Below are positions 34,718-44,199 of a stretch of 64,000 nucleotides of DNA, one piece after another. Source of the stretch: CAZICM01 sp964537685 (lineage in GTDB: Bacteria; Myxococcota_A; Polyangia; Polyangiales; Polyangiaceae); contig CAZICM010000009.1 of assembly GCA_964537685.1 (NCBI GenBank), positions 62,001-126,000 of the forward strand, given 5' to 3'. Within the stretch, counting starts at the first letter, position 1. The number at the start of each line of letters is the position of its first letter. A program made the position numbers and the translations under genes. Under the pieces are notes generated by a model. The model ran no database searches. It was given only the letters and a program-made list of their open reading frames with translations, and was not told the DNA's origin.

Positions 34718-35484
34718 GCGCGCTTTCCAAAGATCGAATCCGTGCCGATGCCCTGCTCGCCGCCCGGGGACTCGCGGTCTCCCGCGCCCAGGCCCAGGCC
34801 CTGATCATGGCGGGAAAAGTCATGTGCGGCTCCCGCCGCATCGATAAGCCAGGCACGTTGCTTAGCGCCGATGCCGAACTGTCCTTGCAGAGCGGCCCTC
34901 GGTTTGTCTCCAGAGGCGGCGAAAAATTGGATCACGCCCTGAATGTCTTCGCGGAGTACGGCCTGCAGGTCTCGGGCTTTGCATGTCTCGATATCGGCGC
35001 ATCCACAGGAGGTTTTACCGATTGCCTCCTTCAGCGCGGCGCCGCTTCGGTGGTCGCCGTCGATGTGGGCTATGGCCAGCTCGCCGAAAAATTGCGAAAC
35101 GACAGCCGCGTTTTTGTGCGTGAACGAACCAATGCCCGCGATTTGTTGCCCGAACACTTGCCGATGCCTATCGATCTTGTCGTCGTCGATGCATCATTTG
35201 TGGGTTTAGCCACGCTGATCGAACCCATCGCTCGCCTGTTGAGGCCCGGCACGCATTTGGTGGCGCTCATCAAACCTCAATTTGAAGCTGGAAAAGAAGC
35301 GGCCCGAAAGGGGCGAGGCGTTATCCGGGACGAAACCGTTCGCGCGGCGGCTATCGAAAGCGCTCAAAAAGCCGTCATTCGCGCGGGATTTACCGAAATT
35401 GCCCAAAGCGACAGCGCCCTGCGCGGACCCAAAGGCAACCTCGAGCGCTTTATCTACGTCCGAAGATCAACAGAGCTGACGTAA
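34714..35484 (+). CDS. tlyA: TlyA-family rRNA methyltransferase / haemolysin
   Basis: 256 residues. An N-terminal S4 RNA-binding domain (residues about 8-65) and an FtsJ-like SAM methyltransferase domain follow: FVSRGGEKLDHAL, DIGASTGGFTDCLLQ (SAM motif), DLVVVDASFVGL and LIKPQFEAGKE. In mycobacteria TlyA 2'-O-methylates 16S and 23S rRNA, affecting capreomycin sensitivity, and it was first named for haemolysis. The GTG start overlaps the previous stop. Length is normal. Confidence 0.9.
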   Translation: MSALSKDRIRADALLAARGLAVSRAQAQALIMAGKVMCGSRRIDKPGTLLSADAELSLQSGPRFVSRGGEKLDHALNVFAEYGLQVSGFACLDIGASTGGFTDCLLQRGAASVVAVDVGYGQLAEKLRNDSRVFVRERTNARDLLPEHLPMPIDLVVVDASFVGLATLIEPIARLLRPGTHLVALIKPQFEAGKEAARKGRGVIRDETVRAAAIESAQKAVIRAGFTEIAQSDSALRGPKGNLERFIYVRRSTELT

Positions 35485-35531
35485 GAAGAGGATGATGATA
35501 CAGGCACTTAACAACAGGCCTAACAAAAACC

Positions 35532-36734
35532 ATGGGAACACTGACACGAAGGCGATGGACACAAGCCGCGTTCATCTTCGCGGCGCTGACAGCGATCGGC
35601 ATTCACGCGGCGGGCTGTAAAAACGAAGGCGACAAGCCAGACCCGAACGCGCCCAAATCGCCTGAGCCGTGGAAAGTCGGCGCCTATCTCAGCCTCTCCG
35701 GCGCCGAAACGCAATTTGGCATCGAGACCAAGGAAGGCATCGAGCTGGCCACGGACGAGATCAACAAAGCGGGCGGAATCAAGGGAAGACCGTTCCGGGT
35801 TTTGTACGAAGACGACAAAACCAACCCCAACGAAGCCAGCAACAAAGTCCTTCAGCTTATCGATCGCGATAAAGTCGTCGCGCTCCTGGGTGAAGTTTCT
35901 TCATCGCGCTCCAAAATCGGCGGATTGGTCGCCAACAAGAAAAAGGTGCCGATGATCACACCCTTGTCGACCCATCCTGAAGTGACCCAAATTGGTCCTT
36001 TTGTGTTTAGGGTCTGCTTTACCGACGATATCCAAGGCCGAATGACCGCCCGTTTTGTGGTCAACACCCTGGGAAAGAAGAAAGTCGCCCTTTTATTTAC
36101 GTCCGACGATATTTATTCCTCCGGTCTCGCCCACGAATTCCGCGAAGAAGCCAAGAAACTCGGCGCTCAAATTGTTGCCGAAAAAAGCTTCCTGGAAACC
36201 GAAACCAACTTCACCACCTACATTACGGAAATTCGGGATGCGGCTCCAGATTTAATCTACGCGCCTATCTATTACACCGCCATGGTTCCCATTGCCCGCC
36301 AAGCCAAGGCTGCCGGCGTCAAAGGCTCGCTCTTTATGGGCGGCGATGGCTGGGATGCCGTTCCCCTTCTCACCGACGCGGGCGAAGAACTGGAAGGCGC
36401 CATGTTCACCAATCACTACGCCCCCGATGTCCCATGGCCCAATGCTCAAGCCTTCCGCTCGGCCTTCAAAGAAAAATTTAAGCGCGATCCCTCCACCGGA
36501 GCAGCCATGGGCTACGATGCCACCATGGTCTTGGCGGATGCCATTTCCCGCGCCAAAGAAGGAACCCCCGAAGGCATTCGCCAAGCCATCGCGGAAACCA
36601 AAAACTTTAAAGGCGCAACCGGCGACATCACCATCGACGAAAACCGCAATGCCGACAAACCCCTTGTTGTCGTGCAAATCAAAGATAAAAAATACGTTTA
36701 TTATTCAACCATCTATGAGGGAGCGAAGCGCTGA
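35532..36734 (+). CDS. Liv-type branched-chain amino acid binding lipoprotein
   Basis: 400 residues. Signal and lipobox (IGIHAAGC near 29) lead into a type I periplasmic-binding fold (Peripla_BP_6): WKVGAYLSLSGAETQFG, IELATDEINKAGGIKG, and PMITPLSTHPEVTQIG. It should deliver a branched-chain amino acid or related ligand to the permease encoded 2 bases after its stop. The lipid anchor replaces a free periplasmic form. The other Liv components (livM, livG, livF) are not seen in this window. Confidence 0.9.
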   Translation: MGTLTRRRWTQAAFIFAALTAIGIHAAGCKNEGDKPDPNAPKSPEPWKVGAYLSLSGAETQFGIETKEGIELATDEINKAGGIKGRPFRVLYEDDKTNPNEASNKVLQLIDRDKVVALLGEVSSSRSKIGGLVANKKKVPMITPLSTHPEVTQIGPFVFRVCFTDDIQGRMTARFVVNTLGKKKVALLFTSDDIYSSGLAHEFREEAKKLGAQIVAEKSFLETETNFTTYITEIRDAAPDLIYAPIYYTAMVPIARQAKAAGVKGSLFMGGDGWDAVPLLTDAGEELEGAMFTNHYAPDVPWPNAQAFRSAFKEKFKRDPSTGAAMGYDATMVLADAISRAKEGTPEGIRQAIAETKNFKGATGDITIDENRNADKPLVVVQIKDKKYVYYSTIYEGAKR

Positions 36735-36736
36735 CC

Positions 36737-37624
36737 ATGTTCTCTAAGATCTTGGGCGCCCTCCAGACCGGACTGGCTCAAGGAGCCATGATAGCCCTTG
36801 TCTCGCTCGGCTATACGATGGTGTATGGCATTCTCAAGCTTATCAACTTTGCCCACAGCGAAGTCTTTATGATGGGCGCCTTTGCGGGACTCTTCTTGAT
36901 TACAGCCTTTGGAGCCGATCAAGCCCCGCTTGTGGCTGGCGTGAGCGGAACCCTTTGCGCCATGGTCTTGGCGGGCCTGTTGGGAATTCTCGTTGAACGC
37001 ATTGCCTATGCCCCCCTTCGCGCCCGTGGAAAAGGTTCGGCCAATACCCGGATCACTCCCCTTGTGACCGCGCTTGGCATGAGCGTATTGCTTCAAAACC
37101 TGGCCCAATTCTTCTTTACGGCCCGGTATCGCGGCTACCCTCAAATTCTACCGATTGAGTGGACGCGCAAAGTCATTTTTGTAACGGCGATTTTGGTGAT
37201 GGTGGGCCTAGAACTCTTCGTTCACCGCACCTGGACCGGAAAAGCGATGCGGGCGCTCAGCATGAATGTCGAAGCCGCCCGGCTGATGGGCATTCGCACC
37301 AGCCGGGTCATCGCCATGACATTCCTTACGGGCTCCATGCTTGCGGCTATCGGTGCCGTTTTGTACTGCCTCGATCAATCCCAAGTCTATCCCACCATGG
37401 GCGTCGTCATTGGCACTCGAGCCTTTGTGGCGGCTGTTATTGGAGGCATCGGCAATATCCCCGGCGCCATGCTGGGCGGGGTGCTCATTGGTATTATCGG
37501 TGAACTGACCAAACTCACGCCCTACTCAGGACTTCAGGACGTATTGGTCTTTGCCGTCCTGATCGGCGTGCTCCTCATCAAGCCTACCGGATTGCTGGGG
37601 AAGGCGGGGACCGAAAAAGTATAA
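36737..37624 (+). CDS. LivH-type permease
   Basis: 295-residue inner-membrane protein with about eight membrane segments (LAQGAMIALVSLGYTMVYGI, LLGILVERIAYAPLRARG) and the typical SMNVEAARLMGIRTSRVIA loop of BPD_transp_2/LivH permeases, which contacts the ATPase. It should form the import channel with a LivM-like partner. Here the operon ends after this gene; no LivM, LivG or LivF follows, and the next gene is on the other strand. Confidence 0.9.
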   Translation: MFSKILGALQTGLAQGAMIALVSLGYTMVYGILKLINFAHSEVFMMGAFAGLFLITAFGADQAPLVAGVSGTLCAMVLAGLLGILVERIAYAPLRARGKGSANTRITPLVTALGMSVLLQNLAQFFFTARYRGYPQILPIEWTRKVIFVTAILVMVGLELFVHRTWTGKAMRALSMNVEAARLMGIRTSRVIAMTFLTGSMLAAIGAVLYCLDQSQVYPTMGVVIGTRAFVAAVIGGIGNIPGAMLGGVLIGIIGELTKLTPYSGLQDVLVFAVLIGVLLIKPTGLLGKAGTEKV

Positions 37625-37636
37625 ATCTACTTTTTC
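37613..37636. terminator. Bidirectional A/T-rich hairpin between convergent genes
   Basis: A perfect 9-bp stem (GAAAAAGTA with TACTTTTTC) and 6-base loop overlap both stop codons of the livH-like gene and the convergent hypothetical. A/T richness is low for a canonical terminator, but its position suits both directions. Confidence 0.4.
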
Positions 37637-38046
37637 TTTTGATCCTCACCCTCATTCGCCATCCAAAAGCCCGGATCGGAATCCGTCGGCCCCTTTGGCT
37701 TTTCCTTCTTTTTGGCCGCCTCTTCCTGATCGGCCCAAGGCTCTGGATCTTGAGGGTCCACCCGCTTCTTCTGATTGGGATTGCTCATATTCAAAAACTC
37801 CTCTTCAAAACGCTGTTTTACTTGACCCGCCGCCCGGACGAACTCCTTCCCGGCATTCTCCACCGAAGTCGTCAATCCTGAACGGTCCAGCTCCTTCTTC
37901 AACCCATTCGCCGCTTCAAAGGCCGCCTGAAACAAAAGCACAACACCCTGCCGAAAGTGCTCCTTCGCCTGATTGGCGTCTGGATTTACATCGCCATCCT
38001 TGGAATCGCGGCCCTCGCCTTCATTGTTCATCATAACAAGCGCCAT
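37627..38046 (-). CDS. Hypothetical coiled-coil protein
   Basis: 139 residues. The N-terminal part is acidic (NNEGEGRDSKDGDVNPDANQ), followed by a helical stretch likely to form a coiled coil (AFEAANGLKKELDRSGLTTS, VKQRFEEEFLNM) and a charged, Lys/Glu/Pro-rich C-terminus ending in KKK. No signal peptide. The ATG at 38046 has AAGGA about 12 bases upstream; internal ATGs at 38034 and 38031 are alternatives. It diverges from the Fur-family gene. No function can be assigned. Confidence 0.55.
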   Translation of the reverse strand: MALVMMNNEGEGRDSKDGDVNPDANQAKEHFRQGVVLLFQAAFEAANGLKKELDRSGLTTSVENAGKEFVRAAGQVKQRFEEEFLNMSNPNQKKRVDPQDPEPWADQEEAAKKKEKPKGPTDSDPGFWMANEGEDQKKK

Positions 38047-38148
38047 TGTTGGCAAGGTTGTCCTTCTTCGCAAGCCACATTTGAAGCTCCGCCCAAAAAA
38101 ACATGCTGGGCCTTGCCGTAGCTCGAAAAGCGCGGGATCGTTGAACCC

Positions 38149-38595
38149 ATGCGACAACCCAAGCACCGGCTTCCATCGCGCGATGACGAAAGTATTAAAT
38201 ATCTGCTTTCCGAACATGGATTGCGCGTCACCAGCCAGCGCATGCTCTTGCTCAAAGAGCTGTCCAAATTAAAAACACCCGCGAGCCATGCAGAACTCAC
38301 TCAAAGACTTTCCAGGACGTCGCTTGACCGAGCTACCATCTATCGCAACTTGCTTACCCTCAGCGAAGCCGGGGTACTTATCCGGGTACAACTCGGCGAT
38401 CAAGTATGGCGCTACGAATTGCCCCGGGGCGAACCTATCACCCATGCCGGACATCCTCATTTTGTGTGCATAAGCTGTGGCGCGCTGAATTGTCTACCTG
38501 AAAACGCCGTACAATTAAAAGGCGAAGCGCTCAAATACAAAATCGCCGAAACCCAATTGCGCGGCTATTGCGGAACTTGCCGCCGATCCAGATAA
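38149..38595 (+). CDS. Fur-family metal-responsive regulator
   Basis: 148 residues. A winged helix (GLRVTSQRMLLLKEL, with recognition helix LDRATIYRNLLTL) and a C-terminal dimerisation domain with HPHFVCISC plus a second Cys pair CGTC near the end, giving the two CxxC structural zinc sites of the family. It cannot be decided whether it senses iron, zinc or peroxide. Its immediate neighbour is a di-haem peroxidase-like lipoprotein, a plausible target. The basic start (RQPKHRLPSRDD) is slightly longer than usual. Confidence 0.85.
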   Translation: MRQPKHRLPSRDDESIKYLLSEHGLRVTSQRMLLLKELSKLKTPASHAELTQRLSRTSLDRATIYRNLLTLSEAGVLIRVQLGDQVWRYELPRGEPITHAGHPHFVCISCGALNCLPENAVQLKGEALKYKIAETQLRGYCGTCRRSR

Positions 38596-38655
38596 AATCG
38601 TGGCTCCTACCAAAGAAATTCTTGAGCGGTCATAAGGCATGATTACCTTTTAGGT

Positions 38656-39867
38656 ATGAACAAGCTACATCTTCTCACAACGCTCGGCATGCTCTTCACA
38701 ACTGCCTGCTCGGACGATGCACCACTCACCCAAACACCGCCCGGAGGCATGACCAAAGAGCAATGGCTGGGCCAACAACTCTTTGAAGACAGCAACTTAT
38801 CGGAACCGGCGGGACAATCCTGTGCTTCATGCCACGATCCCAAACAAGCCTTCACCGGCAATGCGGGATCATCGATTGAAGCGGTTGCGTTGGGAAGCCG
38901 GCCCAATATCTTTGGAGGCCGCAATGTCCCCACGGCGATGTACGCGATGTACGCGCCAGCCTTTGGTTTTGCGGCGGAAACAGACGGCCAAGGCATGACG
39001 GAACATGTCCCGACAGGGGGACAATTTTGGGACGGCCGGGCCGATGACTTAGAAGCTCAAGCGCGAGGACCCTTCCTCAATCCCCGGGAGATGAATAATG
39101 CAGACGCGGCCGCGGTCGTCGCCAAAGTGGGCAAAGCTTCCTATGCCGGCCTCTTCCGGGAAGTCTATGGCGAGAATGCATTAAACGACAGTGCAGCAGC
39201 CTATATTAAAATATCCGAAGCCATAGCAGCTTATGAACGGACAGAAGCCTTTGCGCCCTTTGCATCGCGCTTTGACGACTACTTAAAGGGCAAAGAGCAG
39301 CTTACGGCGGACGAGCTTGCGGGATTTGAACTCTTTAAAAACAAAGAGAAAGGCAACTGCATCGCCTGCCATACCGGCAATGTGGACTCGAAAGAGCCCA
39401 AAGACTGGCTATTCACGGATTTTACCTACGACGCGCTGGGCGTACCCCGCAACCCAGATATCCCAGACAACGCCGACGCAGCCTATTTTGATTTAGGTCT
39501 ATGCAAACAAGAAGGTCTCGCGGACAAGGCACCGGCGGGCGTGGATACCGAGGCATTCTGCGGTGCATTTAAAGTGCCTACGCTCAGAAATATCGAAAAG
39601 ACCGCGCCTTATATGCACAATGGCGCCATAAAAACCTTAAGGGAAGTGGTTCAATTTTATGTGACCCGGGATACCAACCCTGAACAATGGTATCCATCGG
39701 ACGGCATGGGCGGATATCAGAAATTTAATGATCTACCCATGATGTATCACGCAAACGTCAACACCAGCGAAGCGCCCTACGATAAAAAGGCCGGCGAGAT
39801 GCCGAGGCTAAGCGATAGCGAAATTGATTCGGTTGTCGCCTTCTTGAAGACGCTGACGGATCGATAG
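38656..39867 (+). CDS. MauG/cytochrome c peroxidase-like di-haem lipoprotein
   Basis: 403 residues. Lipobox FTTAC near residue 18 anchors it outside the cytoplasm. Two c-type haem sites are seen: CASCH at about 56-60 and CIACH at about 235-239, in the typical CCP/MauG spacing, with the FKVPTLRNIEKTAPYMHNG motif that follows the second haem in this family. It may reduce peroxide or oxidise a partner protein. It is 60 bases downstream of the Fur-family gene on the same strand. Confidence 0.9.
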   Translation: MNKLHLLTTLGMLFTTACSDDAPLTQTPPGGMTKEQWLGQQLFEDSNLSEPAGQSCASCHDPKQAFTGNAGSSIEAVALGSRPNIFGGRNVPTAMYAMYAPAFGFAAETDGQGMTEHVPTGGQFWDGRADDLEAQARGPFLNPREMNNADAAAVVAKVGKASYAGLFREVYGENALNDSAAAYIKISEAIAAYERTEAFAPFASRFDDYLKGKEQLTADELAGFELFKNKEKGNCIACHTGNVDSKEPKDWLFTDFTYDALGVPRNPDIPDNADAAYFDLGLCKQEGLADKAPAGVDTEAFCGAFKVPTLRNIEKTAPYMHNGAIKTLREVVQFYVTRDTNPEQWYPSDGMGGYQKFNDLPMMYHANVNTSEAPYDKKAGEMPRLSDSEIDSVVAFLKTLTDR

Positions 39868-39883
39868 CTTCTAAAGGCAGCCT

Positions 39884-40375
39884 TTATTCACCATCCCAAT
39901 AATCCGCTGCCGGCCCCAGCCGCCCCCTAAACTGAATCGTCCTCTTTGAAGGATCTTCGCCCGGCGCGCTCCCCACCCCAATCCCCACCTTCCCTGAATC
40001 GGGGTACTCGACCACCTCGGCGGCAATCATCGTGCTCACCGCCAAATAGCGAAGCTCCTGATCCGACGTATTGATAATCTGATGCGCCAAATCCTTCCCG
40101 CCCGCCGGCGCCGCAATCACATCCCCCTTCCGGATAGGAAACTCTTCGGCCCCAATCCTTACCTTCCCCTCCCCCTCAATCACAAAAAACATCTCTTCAT
40201 TGATATGATGACAATGAAAAGGATATGCCCGTTTCCCAGGGGGCACCACAATCAGCGAATAACCAAGCTGCTTCGCCCCTACCCGCGGCCCAATCGCCCC
40301 ATCCTTCGCTTCGAATTTATCGCCGTGCGAAACTTGGTCAAATTCAAGATCGTTGAGATTCACAATGTGCTTCAT
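39884..40375 (-). CDS. Cupin-domain protein
   Basis: 163 residues with one cupin barrel: motif 1 is YPFHCHHINEEMFFVIEGEG, motif 2 is APAGGKDLAHQIIN, which together would bind a divalent metal by His/Glu residues. Such proteins include sugar isomerases and dioxygenases, and no specific function can be picked. The gene converges on the di-haem lipoprotein gene with 16 bases between stops, and upstream lies the diguanylate cyclase on the same strand. Confidence 0.8.
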   Translation of the reverse strand: MKHIVNLNDLEFDQVSHGDKFEAKDGAIGPRVGAKQLGYSLIVVPPGKRAYPFHCHHINEEMFFVIEGEGKVRIGAEEFPIRKGDVIAAPAGGKDLAHQIINTSDQELRYLAVSTMIAAEVVEYPDSGKVGIGVGSAPGEDPSKRTIQFRGRLGPAADYWDGE

Positions 40376-40445
40376 TCAAAACCGCTCCTTATGCGCAAAT
40401 GCTGTTGATGATGGGTGTTCCCCTGTTTAGCCCCTTTGCCCGCCT

Positions 40446-42683
40446 CTATCCCGCAACCCTCAGCGTCACCGGCTGGCCTTTGCTGCTATAGGGCGTCGCC
40501 GATGTGCCAGACCTCATCGCCCCATGCCACATCGTGCTCCGGTTCCGCCCAGATCGCTTCGATACATATAAAGCTTCATCCGCAGCCTTGAACAATTCAT
40601 CCCATCCAGCTCCCGTCTCCGGGAATGTCGCTACACCTACCGAACAGGTTACGTTTACACCCAAGGGCGTCCCGTGCTCGCTGAGCTTCCCCGGTATGTG
40701 AAAGGTCGTCTTCAAAAGCTCTTCTCTTACCCGCTCCGCCAGCAACATCGCTCCCCGCGCGTCTGTTTCTTCGCAAATCACAACGAATTCCTCGCCCCCA
40801 AAACGCGCCACCGCATCCGTCGTCCGCTTCATCCGCCTCAGTATATCTCCCAATCCTTTGATAATGATATCTCCTACGTCGTGGCCATAGGTGTCGTTGA
40901 CTTTCTTGAAATGATCGATATCCGTCACCAGCACCGATACCTTGCGCCGGAATCGCTTCGCTGCTGTCAATTTCTGCTCCGCCACTTCAAGCATCGCCCG
41001 CTTGTTCAATAAACCCGTCAGTCCATCCATCGTGGCCAGCTCCTCCAAACGCCGTAGCATCCGCGCGTTCGATAGCGATACCGCCATATGGCTCGCCAAA
41101 ACTTCCAAGGTGCTCCTTACCCCATCATGAAAGGCTCCCCGCTTCTTCGATCCCAAGACCAAAGTGCCCAAGGGCCTATCGTGCACCACCAGCGGCAATA
41201 CCACCATCGATGGCATCGGCGGGGGCGTGGCCTTCTTCGTAAATACCACCTGCCGCTTTTCATCGTATTCCCCCCGATAAGGCAGCGGATGCCTGTTTTC
41301 TAATACCATCGCCACCAGCCCCGCATTGTGCCGGAACCGAATCCCCGAAAGCTCTCCCGCCCCCTCGCCGCTGACCGCCCGAATCTCATGCACTTTCTGA
41401 TGTTCATCAAAGAGCGTCACCGCCGCGAAATCCACCGAGGTTATCTCCCGGGCACTCCGTATTCCCGCATCCACCACCTGAGCTTCCGTCGTCGCCGCCC
41501 CCAAACTCTCCGCCGCCCGGTATAGCTTGCCCTGCTCTACCTTGGCCCGCTCAAGCTGCGAAAATACCCGCTCGTTCTGAATCACCCGAACCGCGTGCCG
41601 CCCAGCCTCTTCAATCAAGTTCTGCTCTTCTAGGCTAAACGCCTTGTCTTCAATGCGATCGACGACCAAAACCCCCCGAATCGCCCCATGCTCAAAGACA
41701 GGCCAGGCGCATACCGCCCTCACCGGACATGGACCACTGTAATAAGGCAGTTTATAGCTCGCTTTTAAATGCGAAATGCTCACCTGCGTGCGCTGCGACA
41801 ATACTGCCCCAAAAATACCATCCTTCGTCAAAAATGGCCCCTCGCACAGATTTAACGCCTCCGACGAAAGCTCGCTGATCTTTAAATGCGTGCCCGCGTC
41901 ATTCTCCCATAACAACATCGCCGTATGCAGTCTTAGGCTTTCCCGAAGAAGCTGAAGCGAAAACAAAATCGACTGATGAATCTCCTGAACGCTCGACCGC
42001 GCCAGCCGCTCTTCATCCTCGTGACGCTGACTGGGCAAAGGCTTGGCTGACCCGGACGCCGGCGCCGCAAGCAACCTAAAACTTCGAGCATCATCCCGAA
42101 GCCGCTCCATCTCGGCATTCAAACGGCTGCGGCTCGCCTTGCGCACCCGCTCGATTTCGGCCCTCAGAATCGTCGCATTGAGCAGCACAAAGGCGCTCAT
42201 AAAGCCAAGCCGGTACAAAAGACCGATATCCAGCCCCCAAATACCCCGCTTCGAATAAAAGGCCAGCGAAAGCTCAAACGCCACACTCAGCAACACCACC
42301 AATACCGAGGCGATGGGCTGGGCAAACGCAGCGATCAGCGCCACACACAAATAAATCAGCGGCGCCAGCGTTCCGCCCACCTTGCCATCGATCAACAAAG
42401 CCAAGGCATAAGCCGAAAACACAAGCGGCAAACCCACTTCCACATCGAGCTGAATGCCCGCATCGATGGCCTTTGCCCGCTTTCTGGCTTGAAAGGCAAA
42501 CAAAACCAAGAGCGCAAACAAAGCCGCGAGGGGATAGGGTTCCGGGACAAGATGAGCCGCGCCCGCAACTTGAAGCGTGCCCAAACCCAGCGACAATGTG
42601 AGGGGAAGCGCGGCGCGCGCGGCGCGGCGAACAACGAGCATGAGGCGAACCAGGGAAGTCATGCGTGATTTCGCCCGTATCAC
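40446..42683 (-). CDS. Membrane GAF-GGDEF diguanylate cyclase
   Basis: 745 residues from GTG, or 738 from the ATG at 42662. About five membrane segments occupy the first 190 residues, then a helical linker, two GAF-like sensor domains (about 225-370 and 385-540) and a GGDEF domain with the active signature GGEEF near 632 and VTDIDHFKKVNDTYGHDVGD. It should make the second messenger cyclic di-GMP in response to an unknown signal. The C-terminal tail after the GGDEF domain is Ser/Thr-rich. No EAL domain partner is in this window. Confidence 0.9.
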   Translation of the reverse strand: MIRAKSRMTSLVRLMLVVRRAARAALPLTLSLGLGTLQVAGAAHLVPEPYPLAALFALLVLFAFQARKRAKAIDAGIQLDVEVGLPLVFSAYALALLIDGKVGGTLAPLIYLCVALIAAFAQPIASVLVVLLSVAFELSLAFYSKRGIWGLDIGLLYRLGFMSAFVLLNATILRAEIERVRKASRSRLNAEMERLRDDARSFRLLAAPASGSAKPLPSQRHEDEERLARSSVQEIHQSILFSLQLLRESLRLHTAMLLWENDAGTHLKISELSSEALNLCEGPFLTKDGIFGAVLSQRTQVSISHLKASYKLPYYSGPCPVRAVCAWPVFEHGAIRGVLVVDRIEDKAFSLEEQNLIEEAGRHAVRVIQNERVFSQLERAKVEQGKLYRAAESLGAATTEAQVVDAGIRSAREITSVDFAAVTLFDEHQKVHEIRAVSGEGAGELSGIRFRHNAGLVAMVLENRHPLPYRGEYDEKRQVVFTKKATPPPMPSMVVLPLVVHDRPLGTLVLGSKKRGAFHDGVRSTLEVLASHMAVSLSNARMLRRLEELATMDGLTGLLNKRAMLEVAEQKLTAAKRFRRKVSVLVTDIDHFKKVNDTYGHDVGDIIIKGLGDILRRMKRTTDAVARFGGEEFVVICEETDARGAMLLAERVREELLKTTFHIPGKLSEHGTPLGVNVTCSVGVATFPETGAGWDELFKAADEALYVSKRSGRNRSTMWHGAMRSGTSATPYSSKGQPVTLRVAG

Positions 42684-42745
42684 GCCTGTTTTGGCAGGGC
42701 CTAATTCTTCGCGGCTATTTTTTGTTTAGCCCTTGTTTTTCGCGC

Positions 42746-43309
42746 CTACAGCCACTGTTTGCAGACCTCGACTTCAGCCGCGTTCACTTGCTCGAAACAC
42801 GCGGCGGCTTGAGCGCAGTCCGGCTTCTGCAAACAGTCTTGGAAGGGCGGCAAGCGATTATCCGCGATAATCCAGCCCGCGATGCTCACATCATCGTTTC
42901 CCATTGGACAGGCCGTTATATAGGTCTGCCATGCATCCAAAAAGGCTTGTCCCGCTGCGGTCGGCGCAAATCCCGTCGCAATCTGGGCAAAACATTCGTC
43001 TTCATTGCAGGCCGTGCGCAGGCAATCCGTTAAAAATTCCTCGATATCATTGCGCAACAGAGCTTTTGCGCAGCCTTCCTCGGCCTTGCAGGCATCCGCG
43101 CCTATCCCGCAATTGGACGCCCGCGTATCGCAATACGATATCCACATGTTGCTATTGGGCGATCCCGAACTGCCATTGTTGGCCGAAGACCCGCCCGTAT
43201 CCCCAGAACCCCCGCCAATCTCAACCGTTCCCCCGCAAGCCCAAGACAAAAAAAGCAGCAATCCCCCAAACCCCAACACCCCAAGCTGTCTTACCCGTTT
43301 CATAAGCAT
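42746..43309 (-). CDS. Cys-rich lipoprotein
   Basis: 187 residues. Strong ribosome site GGAGG; lipobox LSWAC; a Gly/Ser/Asn-rich linker; then about 12 cysteines in a helical, disulphide-rich domain (CGIGADACKAEEGCAKALL, CLRTACNEDECFAQIA, CLQKPDCAQAAACFEQ). Such proteins are frequent in Myxococcota and have unknown roles at the cell surface. It is divergent from the alpha/beta hydrolase gene with 110 bases between starts. Confidence 0.7.
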   Translation of the reverse strand: MLMKRVRQLGVLGFGGLLLFLSWACGGTVEIGGGSGDTGGSSANNGSSGSPNSNMWISYCDTRASNCGIGADACKAEEGCAKALLRNDIEEFLTDCLRTACNEDECFAQIATGFAPTAAGQAFLDAWQTYITACPMGNDDVSIAGWIIADNRLPPFQDCLQKPDCAQAAACFEQVNAAEVEVCKQWL

Positions 43310-43419
43310 ATATTCCTCCGATCCAAAGCGATCCTAAACCAAGAACCCACATCCAACGAGCACAAAAAAAACAAAATCATCTAAACACTTCGCCTTGAAA
43401 TTCCCATAGACTTGGTTTT

Positions 43420-44151
43420 ATGGCGAATTTTTTATTGGTTCACGGGGCTTTTTACGGCGGTTGGTATTGGAAGCGCGTAGCGGCGCGCCTGCGGGCCAAA
43501 GGCCACGAGGTGTGGACGCCCACCCTGACCGGCTGCGGAGAACGGCATCATCTGCTCACCCGCGAAACGACCCTCAGCACCCATATTGAAGATATCGTCA
43601 ATGTGCTTCGCTTTGAGGATTTGTATAACGTGATTCTCGTTGGGCACAGCTACGCCGGGGTCGTGATTACCGGCGTCACCGATCGGGCGAGGGGAAGGAT
43701 TTCGGCGCTGGTCTATGTTGATGCGACGGTGCCCGAAAACGGCCAAAATGCCAGCGGACAATTTCCCAAAGAGAACCCCTCGGCCGAAAGCGCAAGCTTC
43801 TCCCTGCCCGATGATCAATGGCTCTTTCCGGCGGTTCCGCCGCATGTCATGGGTGTGACCGATCCAGACGATCTCCAATGGGTCGCCGACAAAAGACTGC
43901 CGCACCCCATGCGTTCCTTGCTAGAACCGATCCGGCTAAGCCACGGCGAACCCAATCATATTTCCCGCACCTTTATTCACTGCCGGCGCCAAGAAGCCCT
44001 GGTTCAGTTTTTTGGAGCCAATCCGCTTCAAGCCTCGGAAGAAAAAGCCAAACGCGAAGGCTTTGTGTGGCGCGAACTGGACACGGGGCACGATGCGATG
44101 ATCACCAAGCCCGCGGAGCTAACGGATTTATTGCTTGAAGCGGCGGGATAG
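43420..44151 (+). CDS. Alpha/beta hydrolase (esterase-like)
   Basis: 243 residues with the alpha/beta hydrolase fold: oxyanion-region LLVHGAFYGGWYW at the start, nucleophile GHSYAG near residue 85, and the catalytic histidine in DTGHDAMI near the end, with an acid residue probably in the VDAT region or later. The pattern resembles salicylate/methyl-ester esterase-like hydrolases. No signal peptide. Substrate not visible. Confidence 0.85.
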   Translation: MANFLLVHGAFYGGWYWKRVAARLRAKGHEVWTPTLTGCGERHHLLTRETTLSTHIEDIVNVLRFEDLYNVILVGHSYAGVVITGVTDRARGRISALVYVDATVPENGQNASGQFPKENPSAESASFSLPDDQWLFPAVPPHVMGVTDPDDLQWVADKRLPHPMRSLLEPIRLSHGEPNHISRTFIHCRRQEALVQFFGANPLQASEEKAKREGFVWRELDTGHDAMITKPAELTDLLLEAAG

Positions 44152-44199
44152 CGAACGAAGGCAGATCTGCCCAGCGGCGCGCGGGCGATCGTCGACGAT

